This document shows positions 34,056 through 43,995 of a stretch of 64,000 nt of DNA, piece after piece (the first letter of the stretch is position 1; each line of letters opens with the position of its first letter). A model generated the notes under the pieces. The model saw only the letters and a list, made by a program, of their open reading frames with translations. It made no database searches and was not told where the DNA came from. Source of the DNA: Merdiplasma sp964643295 (GTDB lineage Bacteria; Bacillota; Clostridia; Lachnospirales; Lachnospiraceae); NCBI GenBank assembly GCA_964643295.1, contig CAZXSN010000010.1, positions 3,548 through 67,547 of the forward strand, given 5' to 3'. Both the position numbers and the translations under genes were made by a program.

Positions 34056-34305
34056 GCGGCAGCGAAACGGGGAGCAAAGGCCGCCCTGGGGCCGAATCCT
34101 GGTCGGTAGACTGGGGATCCCGGGCGTGAAAGACGGGGAGATTCGTGAAAATCAACAAACAAAATTCGGCAGGTTGCACAAAATTGGCCCTGCAAATTTG
34201 TGAAGTTTGTGCACACTTCTTTGCCAATGTGTGGTAAGATAGACAGCGTAAAAACCCCCAATACATGAAATAGCTACACCCCATAAGAGAATACCTTCTC
34301 CAGAA

Positions 34306-34334
34306 AAAGACAGCGTTTCTATGCTGTCTTTTTT
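34306..34334 (+). terminator. ftsH terminator
   Basis: AAAGACAGC (34306-34314) pairs with GCTGTCTTT (34323-34331), followed by T residues. Confidence 0.85.
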
Positions 34335-34421
34335 ACTTTCTGCTTTTTCTCAGTGACGAGGGATCCCGCTTCCTTATTGGATTTATGCTTTCTTCGGGCA
34401 GCCTTCTTTTTTCAGGGTATC

Positions 34422-34450
34422 TTGTGAAAACGAAAAATCTGTTATAGAAT
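34422..34450 (+). promoter_or_regulatory. Promoter abutting repeat copy A
   Basis: TTGTGA (34422-34427), a 17 bp spacer and TAGAAT (34445-34450). The last bases of the -10 box are the first bases of the repeat terminus ATGATTAC. It may drive the GH13 gene at 34707 or a transcript of the repeat itself. Confidence 0.45.
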
Positions 34451-34554
34451 GATTACAGAGTCAAAAGCCTGAGCTTTCGTCTGAAACGCATGCAAGCGGG
34501 GGAGAGGCTTATTGACGGCGCGTAATCATCTTTTGATGCCTGCATCATAGAATG
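34444..34554. repeat. Dispersed intergenic repeat, copy A
   Basis: Left terminus ATGATTACAGAGTCAAAAG and right terminus CTTTTGATGCCTGCATCAT form imperfect inverted repeats around about 60 bp. The 22-bp inner segment at 34506-34527 is identical, in opposite orientation, to 40159-40180 in copy B. A perfect 8-bp direct repeat, ATAGAATG (34444-34451 and 34547-34554), flanks it, like a target-site duplication. Confidence 0.75.
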
Positions 34555-34706
34555 GGAATGCCTAGGTTACGGCAAAGCCAAACAGGGTTTAGGGGAGAGG
34601 TCTTCTCACCCCGCTTTGTCAGGCAGAGAAAAATATGCTGCCGCTTACGGAATGTTTCCTGAAAGACTGGGGCCGCCCCTGCATCGGCGGAGAAAAGGGA
34701 GATCTT

Positions 34707-36803
34707 ATGAATCCGGAAAATTATGAACACGCTCTGCGGGCGGCCAAATATATCCTGCAGATGCGGCCGGTTTTTAACGTGAACGCGCTGTTTTGCGACG
34801 AGACCGAAAACTTTGTCTCACCGATGGAGCCGAAACCGGGCGATAAGGTGACACTGCGGTTTCGCACGGCCAAGGACAACGTGGACACGGTGTATTTAAT
34901 CAGCGGTCCGATGAAGAAGCCGCTGGAGTATGAGCGCACCGTGGGAGATTTTGACTATTACCGGACGCAGGTGCAGCTTCGAAACGATGAGTTTCGCTAT
35001 TTTTTCGAGATCAAAAGCGGCAAGCTGCAGTGCTTTTACAATAAGCTGGGCATGACGAGAGATTTAAGCGGGGGTCATTCTTTCTGTATCCGCCCGGGAT
35101 TTTCCACGCCGCAGTGGGCGAAGGGTGCGGTGATGTATCAGATCTTTCCGGACCGGTTCTTTAACGGCGATCCTTCTAATGATGTGCGGGAGAATGAATA
35201 CATCTACATCGGAGAGGGCACTCACCGGGTGACGGACTGGAATCAGCGGCCCAAGGCTCTGGATGTGCGCTGTTTCTACGGCGGGGATCTGGAGGGTGTG
35301 CGTCAGAAACTGGATTATCTGCAGGATCTTGGCGTGGAAGTGATCTATTTCAATCCTCTGTTTGTCTCCCCGTCCAACCATAAATATGACATCCAGGATT
35401 ATGACTATATTGATCCGCACCTGGGGAAGATCGCGGAAGAGCAGGGAGAGACTCTTCCCAACTGGAGCAAGGATAACACACAGGCTTCTTTATATATCAA
35501 CCGGGTGACCAACAGGAAAAACTTAGAGGCCAGCAACGAGCTTTTTATTGAACTTGTGGAGGAAATACACCGCAGAGGAATGCGTGTGATTTTAGACGGT
35601 GTGTTCAATCACTGCGGATCCTTCAACAAGTGGATGGACCGCGAGCGGATCTATGAGCATCAGCCGGGATACGAAAAGGGAGCCTATATATCCGCGGACA
35701 GTCCCTATCATACGTTTTTCCATTTCAACAATGAACATGAATGGCCGTACAATCCCTACTATACCGGCTGGTGGGGACACGAGACGCTTCCAAAACTGAA
35801 TTATGAGGATTCCCCCAAGCTGGTGGAGGATATCTTGAAGATTGCGGCTAAATGGGTGTCCCCGCCTTACAACGCGGATGGGTGGCGATTAGATGTCGCG
35901 GCGGATTTAGGTACCAGCGGCGAATACAACCACCAGTTCTGGAAGCAGTTTCGCAGGGTCGTCAAGGAGGCTAATCCGGATGCCCTGATTATCGCTGAAC
36001 ATTACGGGGATCCGTCTCCCTGGCTGCGCGGCGATGAGTGGGATACGGTGATGAACTATGATGCGTTCATGGAACCGCTGACCTGGTTTTTTACCGGGAT
36101 GGAGAAGCACAGCGACGCCTATCAGGAGGGAATGCTGGGGAATGCCGACAGTTTCTTCTCCTCGATGCGGTCCCATATGGCAAGCTTTATGGAACCGTCC
36201 CGTCAGGTGGCGATGAACGAGCTGTCCAACCATGACCACTCCCGGTTTTTAACGCGCACGAACCACAAGGTCGGCCGTATCCAGAACTTTGACTATGATG
36301 CTGCCGGTGAAGGAGTAAACCCGGCTGTGATGCGCGAGGCAGTGGTGATGCAGATGACCTGGCCCGGGGCGCCGACGATCTATTATGGGGACGAGGCGGG
36401 TGTGTGCGGGTTCACCGATCCGGACAGCCGCCGGACTTATCCCTGGGGGCACGAAGATATGCAGATGCTTCAGTTTCATAAGGAGGCTATCCGCATGCAC
36501 CGGGAGCATACGGCTTTAAAGACCGGATCGCTGAAATTTCTGCTGGGTGATTACAACTGTCTGGCATACGGCCGCTTTAATGAGCAGGAACAGATTGCGG
36601 TCGTTTTTAACAATACGGAAAAGAACCGCAGCCTTACCGTGCGGGTATGGCCGCTTGGCGTGAGAATGGATCAGCCGATGAGGCGCATTCTGTATACAGC
36701 TTCTCAGGAGTTCTCCGCAGAGCCCTCCGAATATCAGACAGTGGGCGGGGAACTGTATCTGCAGATGCCGCCGTTTTCCGCGATGGTATTTCTGGCTGTG
36801 TAA
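34707..36803 (+). CDS. Alpha-amylase family glucan hydrolase (GH13, neopullulanase/cyclomaltodextrinase-like)
   Basis: A 698-residue cytoplasmic enzyme (no signal peptide). An N-terminal beta-sandwich (about 1-120, CBM34-like) precedes the GH13 barrel, which shows region I DGVFNHCG, region II GWRLDVAADL with the nucleophile Asp, region III ALIIAEHYGD with the acid/base Glu, and region IV LSNHDHSRF. The N-terminal domain and layout suggest action on maltodextrins, cyclodextrins or pullulan fragments. ATG 34707 is preferred over 34635 because AAGGGAG precedes it. It is followed 16 nt later by ddl. Confidence 0.92.
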   Translation: MNPENYEHALRAAKYILQMRPVFNVNALFCDETENFVSPMEPKPGDKVTLRFRTAKDNVDTVYLISGPMKKPLEYERTVGDFDYYRTQVQLRNDEFRYFFEIKSGKLQCFYNKLGMTRDLSGGHSFCIRPGFSTPQWAKGAVMYQIFPDRFFNGDPSNDVRENEYIYIGEGTHRVTDWNQRPKALDVRCFYGGDLEGVRQKLDYLQDLGVEVIYFNPLFVSPSNHKYDIQDYDYIDPHLGKIAEEQGETLPNWSKDNTQASLYINRVTNRKNLEASNELFIELVEEIHRRGMRVILDGVFNHCGSFNKWMDRERIYEHQPGYEKGAYISADSPYHTFFHFNNEHEWPYNPYYTGWWGHETLPKLNYEDSPKLVEDILKIAAKWVSPPYNADGWRLDVAADLGTSGEYNHQFWKQFRRVVKEANPDALIIAEHYGDPSPWLRGDEWDTVMNYDAFMEPLTWFFTGMEKHSDAYQEGMLGNADSFFSSMRSHMASFMEPSRQVAMNELSNHDHSRFLTRTNHKVGRIQNFDYDAAGEGVNPAVMREAVVMQMTWPGAPTIYYGDEAGVCGFTDPDSRRTYPWGHEDMQMLQFHKEAIRMHREHTALKTGSLKFLLGDYNCLAYGRFNEQEQIAVVFNNTEKNRSLTVRVWPLGVRMDQPMRRILYTASQEFSAEPSEYQTVGGELYLQMPPFSAMVFLAV

Positions 36804-36819
36804 GAATGGGAGGAAAGAG

Positions 36820-37860
36820 ATGAAAATCGTTGTTCTGGCGGGTGGGATCAGCACGGAACGGGAGGTTTCGATCGTATCCGGCACCGGCGTGTGCCGGGCA
36901 CTCAGGGAAAAAGGACATCAGGCAATCCTGGTCGATGTGTTTTTCGGTGAGGAGCGTTTTCAGCCGGAAACGGCTTTTACGGATGAGTATGACCTTGCTG
37001 CTGCCGCAGCGTATTTGAATTCGTTTAATGACAAGGTAGACGTTACGCGGCACCGGAAAGGATTTTTCGGTCCGCAGGTGCTCGCGCTCTGCAGGGCGGC
37101 GGATACGGTATTTCTGGCGCTGCACGGGGAAGACGGGGAGAACGGCAAGGTGCAGGCAGCCTTTGATCTTCTGGGGATTCCCTATACGGGAAGCGGACAC
37201 TTAGGCAGTGCGCTGGCGATGGACAAGGAGATTGCCAAGCAGCTGTTTATCGAAAATCATGTGCCGACGCCTAAGGGCATTGTGGTAAGAAAAGGAGAAG
37301 CATGGCAGAACGCTCTGGAAAATACAGTAGGCCTGCCCTGTGTGATAAAGCCCAGCTGCGGGGGATCGAGTGTGGGCGTTTTTATTGCCCGCACCGAAGA
37401 GGAGTATGAACAGAGTGTGCAGGCAGCCTTTGCCTACGAGGATGTCCTGATTGTGGAAGAGTATATCAAAGGGCGGGAGTTTTCCGTCGGCGTGGTGGAC
37501 GCTGTACCCTATCCGGTGATTGAGATTGCGCCGATTAAGGGCTTTTACGATTATAAAAATAAGTACCAGGCGGGCAGTACGATTGAGACCTGTCCTGCCG
37601 ACCTTCCTCCTCATCTTACGGCAAAGATGCAGGACTGCGCGCTGAAGGCTTACCAGGCGCTTCGCCTGGAGTGCTACGCCCGCATGGATATTCTGATGGA
37701 TGAGCAGGAGAATATCTTCTGCCTGGAAGCGAATACACTGCCCGGCATGACACCGACCAGCCTGCTTCCGCAGGAAGCCGCCGCACTGGGGATGGATTTT
37801 CCCACTCTGTGTGAGAAGCTGATCGAGGTGTCCCTGCGCCGGAAAGATACAAAAGAGTAA
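36820..37860 (+). CDS. ddl: D-alanine--D-alanine ligase
   Basis: A 346-residue ATP-grasp enzyme that makes D-Ala-D-Ala for peptidoglycan. It contains the N-terminal GGISTEREVSIVSG, the ATP loop KPSCGGSSVGV, and the C-terminal LEANTLPGMTPTSLLP. A Phe or Tyr-type residue controlling D-Ala versus D-Lac cannot be assigned safely by eye. AGGAAAG precedes the ATG. murF, using its product, follows 170 bp downstream. Confidence 0.96.
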   Translation: MKIVVLAGGISTEREVSIVSGTGVCRALREKGHQAILVDVFFGEERFQPETAFTDEYDLAAAAAYLNSFNDKVDVTRHRKGFFGPQVLALCRAADTVFLALHGEDGENGKVQAAFDLLGIPYTGSGHLGSALAMDKEIAKQLFIENHVPTPKGIVVRKGEAWQNALENTVGLPCVIKPSCGGSSVGVFIARTEEEYEQSVQAAFAYEDVLIVEEYIKGREFSVGVVDAVPYPVIEIAPIKGFYDYKNKYQAGSTIETCPADLPPHLTAKMQDCALKAYQALRLECYARMDILMDEQENIFCLEANTLPGMTPTSLLPQEAAALGMDFPTLCEKLIEVSLRRKDTKE

Positions 37861-38030
37861 GTTTTTTAAAGACGAAGGATGAGAACGCGGAAGCATAGAA
37901 GCCGAGAAGCAAAGAGGCCTGTTTCCGTCCGTTTTTGCTGTTAAGGGATTTTCTCCTTTCAGGGCCGTGTATGGCCATACGTAAGGAAAAGATGCGCACT
38001 GCCTGGGATAGGGTAAGGAGACTTTTATAA

Positions 38031-39437
38031 ATGAAAAACATGACATTACGCCGGATTGCCTGTGCATGCGGCGGCATTTTACATGCCAAAAATCACGCGG
38101 AGGACCGGGAAGTGGACAACATCGTCACAGACAGCAGAAAGGTATCCGAGGGGAGTCTCTTCGCGGCGATAAAAGGGGAACGCGTGGACGGACACTCGTT
38201 TATTCCGGCAGTGTTTTCCAAGGGGGCGCTTTGTGTCATCAGCGAAGCTGAGCTTCCGGAGGATACCCCGGGTTCCTGGATTTACGTCCCCTCCACACGG
38301 AGAGCCTTAAAGGATCTGGCAGAATATTATCTGCGGCAGATGGATATTCCGGTGGTGGGGATCACCGGGAGCGTGGGCAAGACCAGCACAAAGGAAATGA
38401 TCGCCGCCGTGCTTTCCCAGAAGTACTGCACTTTGAAGACCAAGGGAAACTTTAACAATGAACTCGGACTGCCGCTTACGGTTTTTCGGCTCCGCGAGGA
38501 ACATGAGATCGCCGTGCTGGAGATGGGGATCAGTGATTTCGGGGAGATGCACCGTCTGGCGAAGATTGCCCGCCCGGATACCTGTGTGATTACGAACATC
38601 GGCCAGTGTCATCTGGAAAACCTGAAAGACCGGGATGGTATTCTTCGCGCCAAGACAGAGATTTTTGATTTTCTGCAGCCAGACGGACACATCCTGCTAA
38701 ACGGGGATGATGACAAGCTGGCGGGCATTTCCTGTGTAAACGGAGTAAGCCCTGTGTTTTTCGGCCTGGGAGAAAACGGGGGAGAGCAGCCGCAGTCGGC
38801 GGCAGGGAAAAAGCTGGATGTCTGGGCAGACCGGATTGAAAGCAAGGGACTTCACGGGATCTCCTGCCGGATTCATACTCCACAGGGGATGTTTGAGGTG
38901 ACTATTCCCCTGCCCGGCCTGCATATGGTTTATAATGCGCTGGCCGCTGCCGCCGTGGGAATTACGTTCCATCTTACACTGGAACAGATAAAAGCGGGCA
39001 TCGAAAGCCTGGAAGCGCTTGGAGGACGGTTTCATCTGATTCAGACAGAAAAGTATCAGATCATTGACGACTGCTACAACGCGAATCCGGTGTCCATGAA
39101 AGCTTCCCTGGAAGTTCTGCGGGAGGCGCAGGGGCGCAGGGTGGCACTTTTGGGAGACATGGCGGAGCTTGGGAAGAAAGAACAGGAGCTGCATGAGCAG
39201 GTCGGTATTTTTGCCGCAGAGTGCGGAATCGATAAACTCATCGGCGTGGGAGCGCGGTGCGCGTATCTTGTGCAGGCGGCGAGGAGGGAAAGCCCTTCTC
39301 TTGAAACAGCCTATTACCCCACGGTCGAAGCGCTGCTGAACGATTTGGACAAAGAACTCGCGAAGGGAGATACCATTCTTGTAAAGGCCTCTCATTCGAT
39401 GGAGTTTTCCCGTATCGTCACAGCACTGCAGCAGTAA
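38031..39437 (+). CDS. murF: UDP-MurNAc-tripeptide--D-alanyl-D-alanine ligase
   Basis: A 468-residue cytoplasmic Mur ligase that adds D-Ala-D-Ala to the UDP-MurNAc-tripeptide, completing the pentapeptide precursor. An N-terminal domain with TDSRKVSEGSLFAAI binds UDP. The ATP loop is GITGSVGKTSTKEM. NFNNELGLPLTVF and DDCYNANPVSMKAS are typical MurF blocks. AAGGAG precedes the ATG. It forms a functional pair with ddl. Confidence 0.96.
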   Translation: MKNMTLRRIACACGGILHAKNHAEDREVDNIVTDSRKVSEGSLFAAIKGERVDGHSFIPAVFSKGALCVISEAELPEDTPGSWIYVPSTRRALKDLAEYYLRQMDIPVVGITGSVGKTSTKEMIAAVLSQKYCTLKTKGNFNNELGLPLTVFRLREEHEIAVLEMGISDFGEMHRLAKIARPDTCVITNIGQCHLENLKDRDGILRAKTEIFDFLQPDGHILLNGDDDKLAGISCVNGVSPVFFGLGENGGEQPQSAAGKKLDVWADRIESKGLHGISCRIHTPQGMFEVTIPLPGLHMVYNALAAAAVGITFHLTLEQIKAGIESLEALGGRFHLIQTEKYQIIDDCYNANPVSMKASLEVLREAQGRRVALLGDMAELGKKEQELHEQVGIFAAECGIDKLIGVGARCAYLVQAARRESPSLETAYYPTVEALLNDLDKELAKGDTILVKASHSMEFSRIVTALQQ

Positions 39438-39550
39438 GGGTTTTCTCTTTCGCGCAGACGGATGTTTCGGTCTTTACGGGTCTGGAATGCGCAGAAGAAC
39501 CATAGGTGTTCAAAGGGAGCGGGGGCAGCGGACAATAGAGGGGAGCGCTC

Positions 39551-40123
39551 ATGTATGTGATTGCGGGCCTGGGAAATCCGGGCAGAAAATATGCGAAGAC
39601 ACGGCACAACGTCGGTTTTGACACGCTGGATATCGTGGCGGACCGTTACCGGATCGACATCGGCACGGAGAAGTTTCGATCTCTTTGCGGAACGGGGGAA
39701 ATCGACGGACAGAAGGTGATCCTGGTCAAGCCGCAGACGTTTATGAACTTAAGCGGGGAGAGCCTGCGCCTGGTCTGTGATTATTACAAAATCAACGTGG
39801 AGGAGGAACTGATCGTCATCTATGATGATATCAGTCTGACGCCGGGGCAGATCCGTGTCCGTAAGAAAGGAAGCGCCGGCGGGCATAACGGCGTGAAGAG
39901 CATTATTCAGAACCTGGGGACCGAAGTCTTTAAGCGGGTGAAAGTGGGAATCGGCGCACCCCCGGTGGGGTACACCCTCGTGGATTACGTGCTGGGACAT
40001 TTTCCCTTTGCTGAGAGAATCGAGATGGAGGATGCGTTTGACCGGGCGGCCCGCGCCGCTGCGGCGTTATTGACCAAACCGGCAGAGCAGGTGATGAATG
40101 AGTACAACCGGGTGCCGGAATAA
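39551..40123 (+). CDS. pth: Peptidyl-tRNA hydrolase
   Basis: A 190-residue enzyme that frees tRNA from prematurely released peptidyl-tRNA. It has the family N-terminus GLGNPGRKYAKTRHNVGFD with the catalytic His, PQTFMNLSGES, YDDISLTPGQIRVRKKG and GGHNGVKSI. Length is typical. GAGGGGAG lies just upstream. pth followed by mfd is a conserved Firmicute pair. Confidence 0.97.
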   Translation: MYVIAGLGNPGRKYAKTRHNVGFDTLDIVADRYRIDIGTEKFRSLCGTGEIDGQKVILVKPQTFMNLSGESLRLVCDYYKINVEEELIVIYDDISLTPGQIRVRKKGSAGGHNGVKSIIQNLGTEVFKRVKVGIGAPPVGYTLVDYVLGHFPFAERIEMEDAFDRAARAAAALLTKPAEQVMNEYNRVPE

Positions 40124-40140
40124 CCGGTGCCGGATTTTCA

Positions 40141-40239
40141 GATTCAGGCGTCAAAAGAGATTACGCGCCGTCAATAAGCCTTTTCACCCACTGGTATGCT
40201 TCTCAAGCCGTGGGCTCAGGCTTTTGACGCTGTAATCAT
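40141..40239. repeat. Dispersed intergenic repeat, copy B
   Basis: It begins GATTCAGGCGTCAAAAG and ends CTTTTGACGCTGTAATCAT, imperfect inverted termini 99 bp apart. The inner 22 bp at 40159-40180 are shared with copy A. It fills most of the gap between pth and mfd. Flanking 8-mers are similar (GATTTTCA and CATTTTAT) but not identical. Confidence 0.75.
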
Positions 40240-40354
40240 TTTATGGATGGAGCGGCCAATCCGCATGGTATGACAGCGGCTAAAGCAGTCTGTGGTTTTC
40301 ACAGGCGGGATTTTTGGTGCCGACAGGTTTTTGAGGAAGAAAGACGGGTAACGG

Positions 40355-43300
40355 ATGAAAGCGTTTCGCGAACCCTTGCGTGAGCTGGGGGAAGTAGAGG
40401 AGATCCGGGAGAAACTCCGGAAAAATACAGGGGTACTGCAGGTGACGGGCTGCATCGATTCCCAGAAAGCCCATCTGATTGACAGTCTGGGGGAGGAGAC
40501 TTCCCACAGGGTGATCGTGGCTGCCGATGATTTGCGGGCTAGAGAAATATACGAGAATTATAAGGTGTTTGACCACAACGTGCTTTTTTTCCCCGCGAAG
40601 GATTTTATCTTTTTTCAGGCGGATGTGCAAAGTTCTCTTTTGATGCAGCAGCGAATAGAGGTCTGGAAAGCGCTGGCAAACGGAGACGAGATGACGGTTG
40701 TCTTAACCATGTCGGCCTTTTTGAATCACCAGATGCCGTTTGAGGAGTGGAAAAGGAACATCCGCCGCCTTACGGTCGGCCAGGAGTTTGATTTGGAGGC
40801 CTGGAAACATACGCTTCTGGAGTTAGGCTATGAGCGCAATACGCAGGTTGACAGCCCGGGGCAGTTTGCCGTGCGCGGCGGGATTCTGGACGTGTATCCG
40901 CTGACCGAGGAGAATCCGGTTCGCATTGAACTGTGGGGGGATGAGATCGATTCGATTCGCAGTTTCGATGTGGAGAGCCAGCGGTCGCTCGAAAACCTCG
41001 ATTCCGTGACCATTTATCCGGCATCCGAACTGATTCTTTCTCCGCAGCTGCGAAGCAGCGGGCTTGCCGAGATTGAAAAGGAAGCGGAGCAGGCCCGGCA
41101 GGTGTTTATAAAGGAAGGAAGGACGGAGGAGGCTAACCGGGTAGCGGAGCTTGCGCAGGACTGCCGCGAGAGGCTGGTGGATTTTGAAGAGTTCAGCGCC
41201 ATGGATGGCTTCATCGACTATTTCTATCCCAGACACGAGTGTTTCCTGGACGGATTTCCGAAGGATACGATTCTTTTTCTCGACGAACCAGGCAAGCTTT
41301 TGGAGGCCGCAGATGCGGCGGAACAGGAATTTCGCGAGAGCATGAAGCACCGTCTGGAGAAAGGGTATGTGCTGGCAGGGCAGACCGGGGTACTGTTTTC
41401 CTGCCAGGAGATGGTGGCCAGGCTCAACCGGAGCAACTGCGTGGGACTTTGTACGTTCGATACGGCCCGCGGCTGGAAAGTGAGCGGAAAGTACACGGTG
41501 AACGTGCAGTCTGTCAGTTCCTACAACAACAGCTTTGAGCTGCTGGTAAAAGACCTGGAGCGCTGGAAAAAGGAAGGGTACCGGGTAATCCTGCTTTCCG
41601 CTTCCCGCACACGCGGAAAGCGTTTGGCGGAAGATTTTCGGGAGTACGATCTGAACGCCGTCTATTCGGAGGATGAGGAGCGTACCTTGCAGCCCGGGGA
41701 GATTCTGATTACCTATGGAAATACCCACCGGGGGTATGAGTATCCCCTGATCAAGTTTGTGGTAATCTCCGAGAGTGATATTTTCGGCCGGGAAAAGAAG
41801 AAAAAACAGAAGCAAAAGACCTATGAGGGGCAGAAGATCAACAGCTTTACAGATTTGTCTCCCGGCGATTATGTTGTGCACGAGAATCACGGCCTTGGCA
41901 TCTACCGGGGGATTGAACAGGTGGAAGTCGACCATGTCCTGAAAGATTACATGAAGATCGAATACGCGGACGGAGGCAAACTCTATGTGCTGGCGACACA
42001 GATGGATTCGGTGCAGAAGTATTCCGGTTCCGAATACGCGCATCCGAAGCTGAACCGGCTGGGTTCTCCGGAGTGGAACAAGACAAAGACGCAGGTGAAG
42101 GGAGCGGTAAAGGAGATTGCCCGGGACCTTGTGAATCTGTATGCGGCCAGGCAGCAGAAAAGCGGGTTTGTGTACGGACCGGATACGGTCTGGCAGAAGG
42201 AATTCGAGGAGATGTTTCCGTTTGAGGAGACGCAGGATCAGCTCGTTGCCATCGAGGCCACCAAAAGGGACATGGAGAGTCCGAAGATCATGGACCGTCT
42301 GATCTGCGGGGATGTGGGGTACGGCAAGACGGAGATCGCAATCCGCGCAGCGTTTAAGGCAGTGCAGGAGAGCAAACAGGTCGCCTACCTGGTGCCGACG
42401 ACCATTCTTGCGCAGCAGCATTACAATACCTTTGTGCAGCGAATGAAGGATTTCCCGGTGCGGGTGGATCTTCTCTGCCGTTTCCGCAGCAAAGCGGAGC
42501 AGGATAAAACGGTTGAGGATCTGAAGCGGGGCGCTGTGGACATCGTGATCGGGACGCACCGTCTGCTCTCGAAGGATGTGGAGTTTAAGGATCTGGGACT
42601 TTTGGTGATTGATGAGGAACAGCGCTTTGGCGTCCGGCACAAGGAAAAGATCAAGCAGCTTAAAAAGGATGTCGATGTGCTCACGCTGACGGCCACCCCG
42701 ATTCCACGGACCCTGCATATGAGTCTGATCGGAATCCGCGACATGAGTGTGCTGGAGGAAGCACCGCAGGACCGTCTGCCGATTCAGACGTTTGTGATGG
42801 AATACAACGAGGAAGTGGTGCGGGAGGCGATCAGCCGCGAGCTGGCCCGGGGCGGTCAGGTGTATTTTGTCTACAACCGGGTAAACACAATCGTGGAGAT
42901 GACGAGCATGGTGCAGCAGCTTGTGCCGGAAGCGCGGGTGGCATTCGCACACGGGCAGATGAAGGAGCGCGAGCTGGAGAATGTCATGTATGACTTCATC
43001 AACGGGGACATCGATATCCTGGTATCCACGACCATCATTGAGACAGGACTGGACATTCCGAATGTCAACACGATGATCGTTTATGACGCAGACTATATGG
43101 GCTTATCGCAGCTGTATCAGCTGCGCGGACGCGTGGGGCGTTCCAGCCGCACTTCCTATGCTTTCTTAATGTATAGGCGCGACAAGATTCTGCCGGAAGT
43201 GGCGGAAAAGAGGCTCTCTGCCATCCGGGAATTTACCGAGCTGGGCAGCGGATTTAAGATTGCCATGCGGGATCTGGAGATTCGCGGCGCAGGGAATCTC

Positions 43301-43879
43301 TTAGGAAGTGAACAGTCCGGGCATATCGCGGCGGTGGGGTACGACCTTTACTGCAAGCTTTTAAACGAGTCCGTGAAAGAGCTGAAAGGGGAAGCGACGG
43401 TCCGGGAAGACTATGGGACGACCATCAACCTGGATGTGAGTGCCTATATTCCGGAGACCTACATACGCAATGAGGCGCAGAAGCTGGATATCTACAAACG
43501 GATCGCCCTGATTTCCAACGAGGAAGAGTATGATGATATGCTGGAGGAGCTGATAGACCGCTTCGGAGAACCACCGCGTCCAGTACAGAATCTGCTGAGC
43601 ATCGCCTGGCTGAAGGCGCTGGCTCATGAGCGCTACATCATCGATTTGACGGAGAAAGCAGACAGGATCCGCTTTACCTTTTATGAGAAGGCGCGGATTG
43701 ACGTTTCGCAGATAGACAGTTTCGTGAAGGAATACCACGGGCGGATGAAATTTACCCGGGATCGGAATCCGTATATCATCTATATGAAGCCGAAAGTGGG
43801 CACCCGCGAAAGCATGAGTACGCTGACACTTGTGAGGGAACTGCTCCAGAATATGGCAAAACTGGAGATGCCGACCTGA
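40355..43879 (+). CDS. mfd: Transcription-repair coupling factor Mfd
   Basis: An 1174-residue translocase that removes stalled RNA polymerase and recruits UvrA to lesions. The UvrB-homology region (1-about 350) includes RGGILDVYPL. The RNAP-interacting CarD-like domain (about 500-570) includes SPGDYVVHENHGLGIYRG. RecG-like helicase motifs are CGDVGYGKTEIAIRAAF, VIDEEQRFGVRHKE, TATPIPRTLHMSL and QLRGRVGRSSRTSYAF. The C-terminal TRCF domain is complete. Full family length. spoVT, often downstream, is absent. Confidence 0.98.
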   Translation: MKAFREPLRELGEVEEIREKLRKNTGVLQVTGCIDSQKAHLIDSLGEETSHRVIVAADDLRAREIYENYKVFDHNVLFFPAKDFIFFQADVQSSLLMQQRIEVWKALANGDEMTVVLTMSAFLNHQMPFEEWKRNIRRLTVGQEFDLEAWKHTLLELGYERNTQVDSPGQFAVRGGILDVYPLTEENPVRIELWGDEIDSIRSFDVESQRSLENLDSVTIYPASELILSPQLRSSGLAEIEKEAEQARQVFIKEGRTEEANRVAELAQDCRERLVDFEEFSAMDGFIDYFYPRHECFLDGFPKDTILFLDEPGKLLEAADAAEQEFRESMKHRLEKGYVLAGQTGVLFSCQEMVARLNRSNCVGLCTFDTARGWKVSGKYTVNVQSVSSYNNSFELLVKDLERWKKEGYRVILLSASRTRGKRLAEDFREYDLNAVYSEDEERTLQPGEILITYGNTHRGYEYPLIKFVVISESDIFGREKKKKQKQKTYEGQKINSFTDLSPGDYVVHENHGLGIYRGIEQVEVDHVLKDYMKIEYADGGKLYVLATQMDSVQKYSGSEYAHPKLNRLGSPEWNKTKTQVKGAVKEIARDLVNLYAARQQKSGFVYGPDTVWQKEFEEMFPFEETQDQLVAIEATKRDMESPKIMDRLICGDVGYGKTEIAIRAAFKAVQESKQVAYLVPTTILAQQHYNTFVQRMKDFPVRVDLLCRFRSKAEQDKTVEDLKRGAVDIVIGTHRLLSKDVEFKDLGLLVIDEEQRFGVRHKEKIKQLKKDVDVLTLTATPIPRTLHMSLIGIRDMSVLEEAPQDRLPIQTFVMEYNEEVVREAISRELARGGQVYFVYNRVNTIVEMTSMVQQLVPEARVAFAHGQMKERELENVMYDFINGDIDILVSTTIIETGLDIPNVNTMIVYDADYMGLSQLYQLRGRVGRSSRTSYAFLMYRRDKILPEVAEKRLSAIREFTELGSGFKIAMRDLEIRGAGNLLGSEQSGHIAAVGYDLYCKLLNESVKELKGEATVREDYGTTINLDVSAYIPETYIRNEAQKLDIYKRIALISNEEEYDDMLEELIDRFGEPPRPVQNLLSIAWLKALAHERYIIDLTEKADRIRFTFYEKARIDVSQIDSFVKEYHGRMKFTRDRNPYIIYMKPKVGTRESMSTLTLVRELLQNMAKLEMPT

Positions 43880-43888
43880 AAAAAAAGA

Positions 43889-43917
43889 TTGCCATACGCC
43901 GGGAAACAGGATATAAT
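43889..43917 (+). promoter_or_regulatory. Promoter for the parvulin-like lipoprotein
   Basis: TTGCCA (43889-43894), 17 bp, and a perfect TATAAT (43912-43917), about 75 nt before the ATG at 43996. Confidence 0.75.
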
Positions 43918-43995
43918 TAGAAATCGGGTAATACGGCAGGATCGGAAGAGGAAGGCTCTTTGCCTGAGACTGCCTGAAATTTGGAGGTTAGATAT

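Larger units (their letters stand above)
34056..34706. other. Intergenic region holding a terminator and repeat copy A
   Basis: The region between ftsH and the GH13 gene contains an AT-rich stretch with an inverted repeat (TGCACAAA near 34176 and TTTGTGCA near 34206), the terminator at 34306-34334, a promoter-like pair at 34422-34450, and the repeat at 34444-34554. No gene is credible here. Confidence 0.5.

Noticed and set aside
36249..37200. Minus-strand frames over the GH13 and ddl genes
   Set aside because: They overlap firmly identified genes on the plus strand and have no ribosome sites or domains.
40823..42952. 709-codon minus-strand open frame
   Set aside because: It is antisense to mfd, whose motifs and full length are unambiguous. 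It lacks recognisable domains and arises from codon bias on the sense strand.
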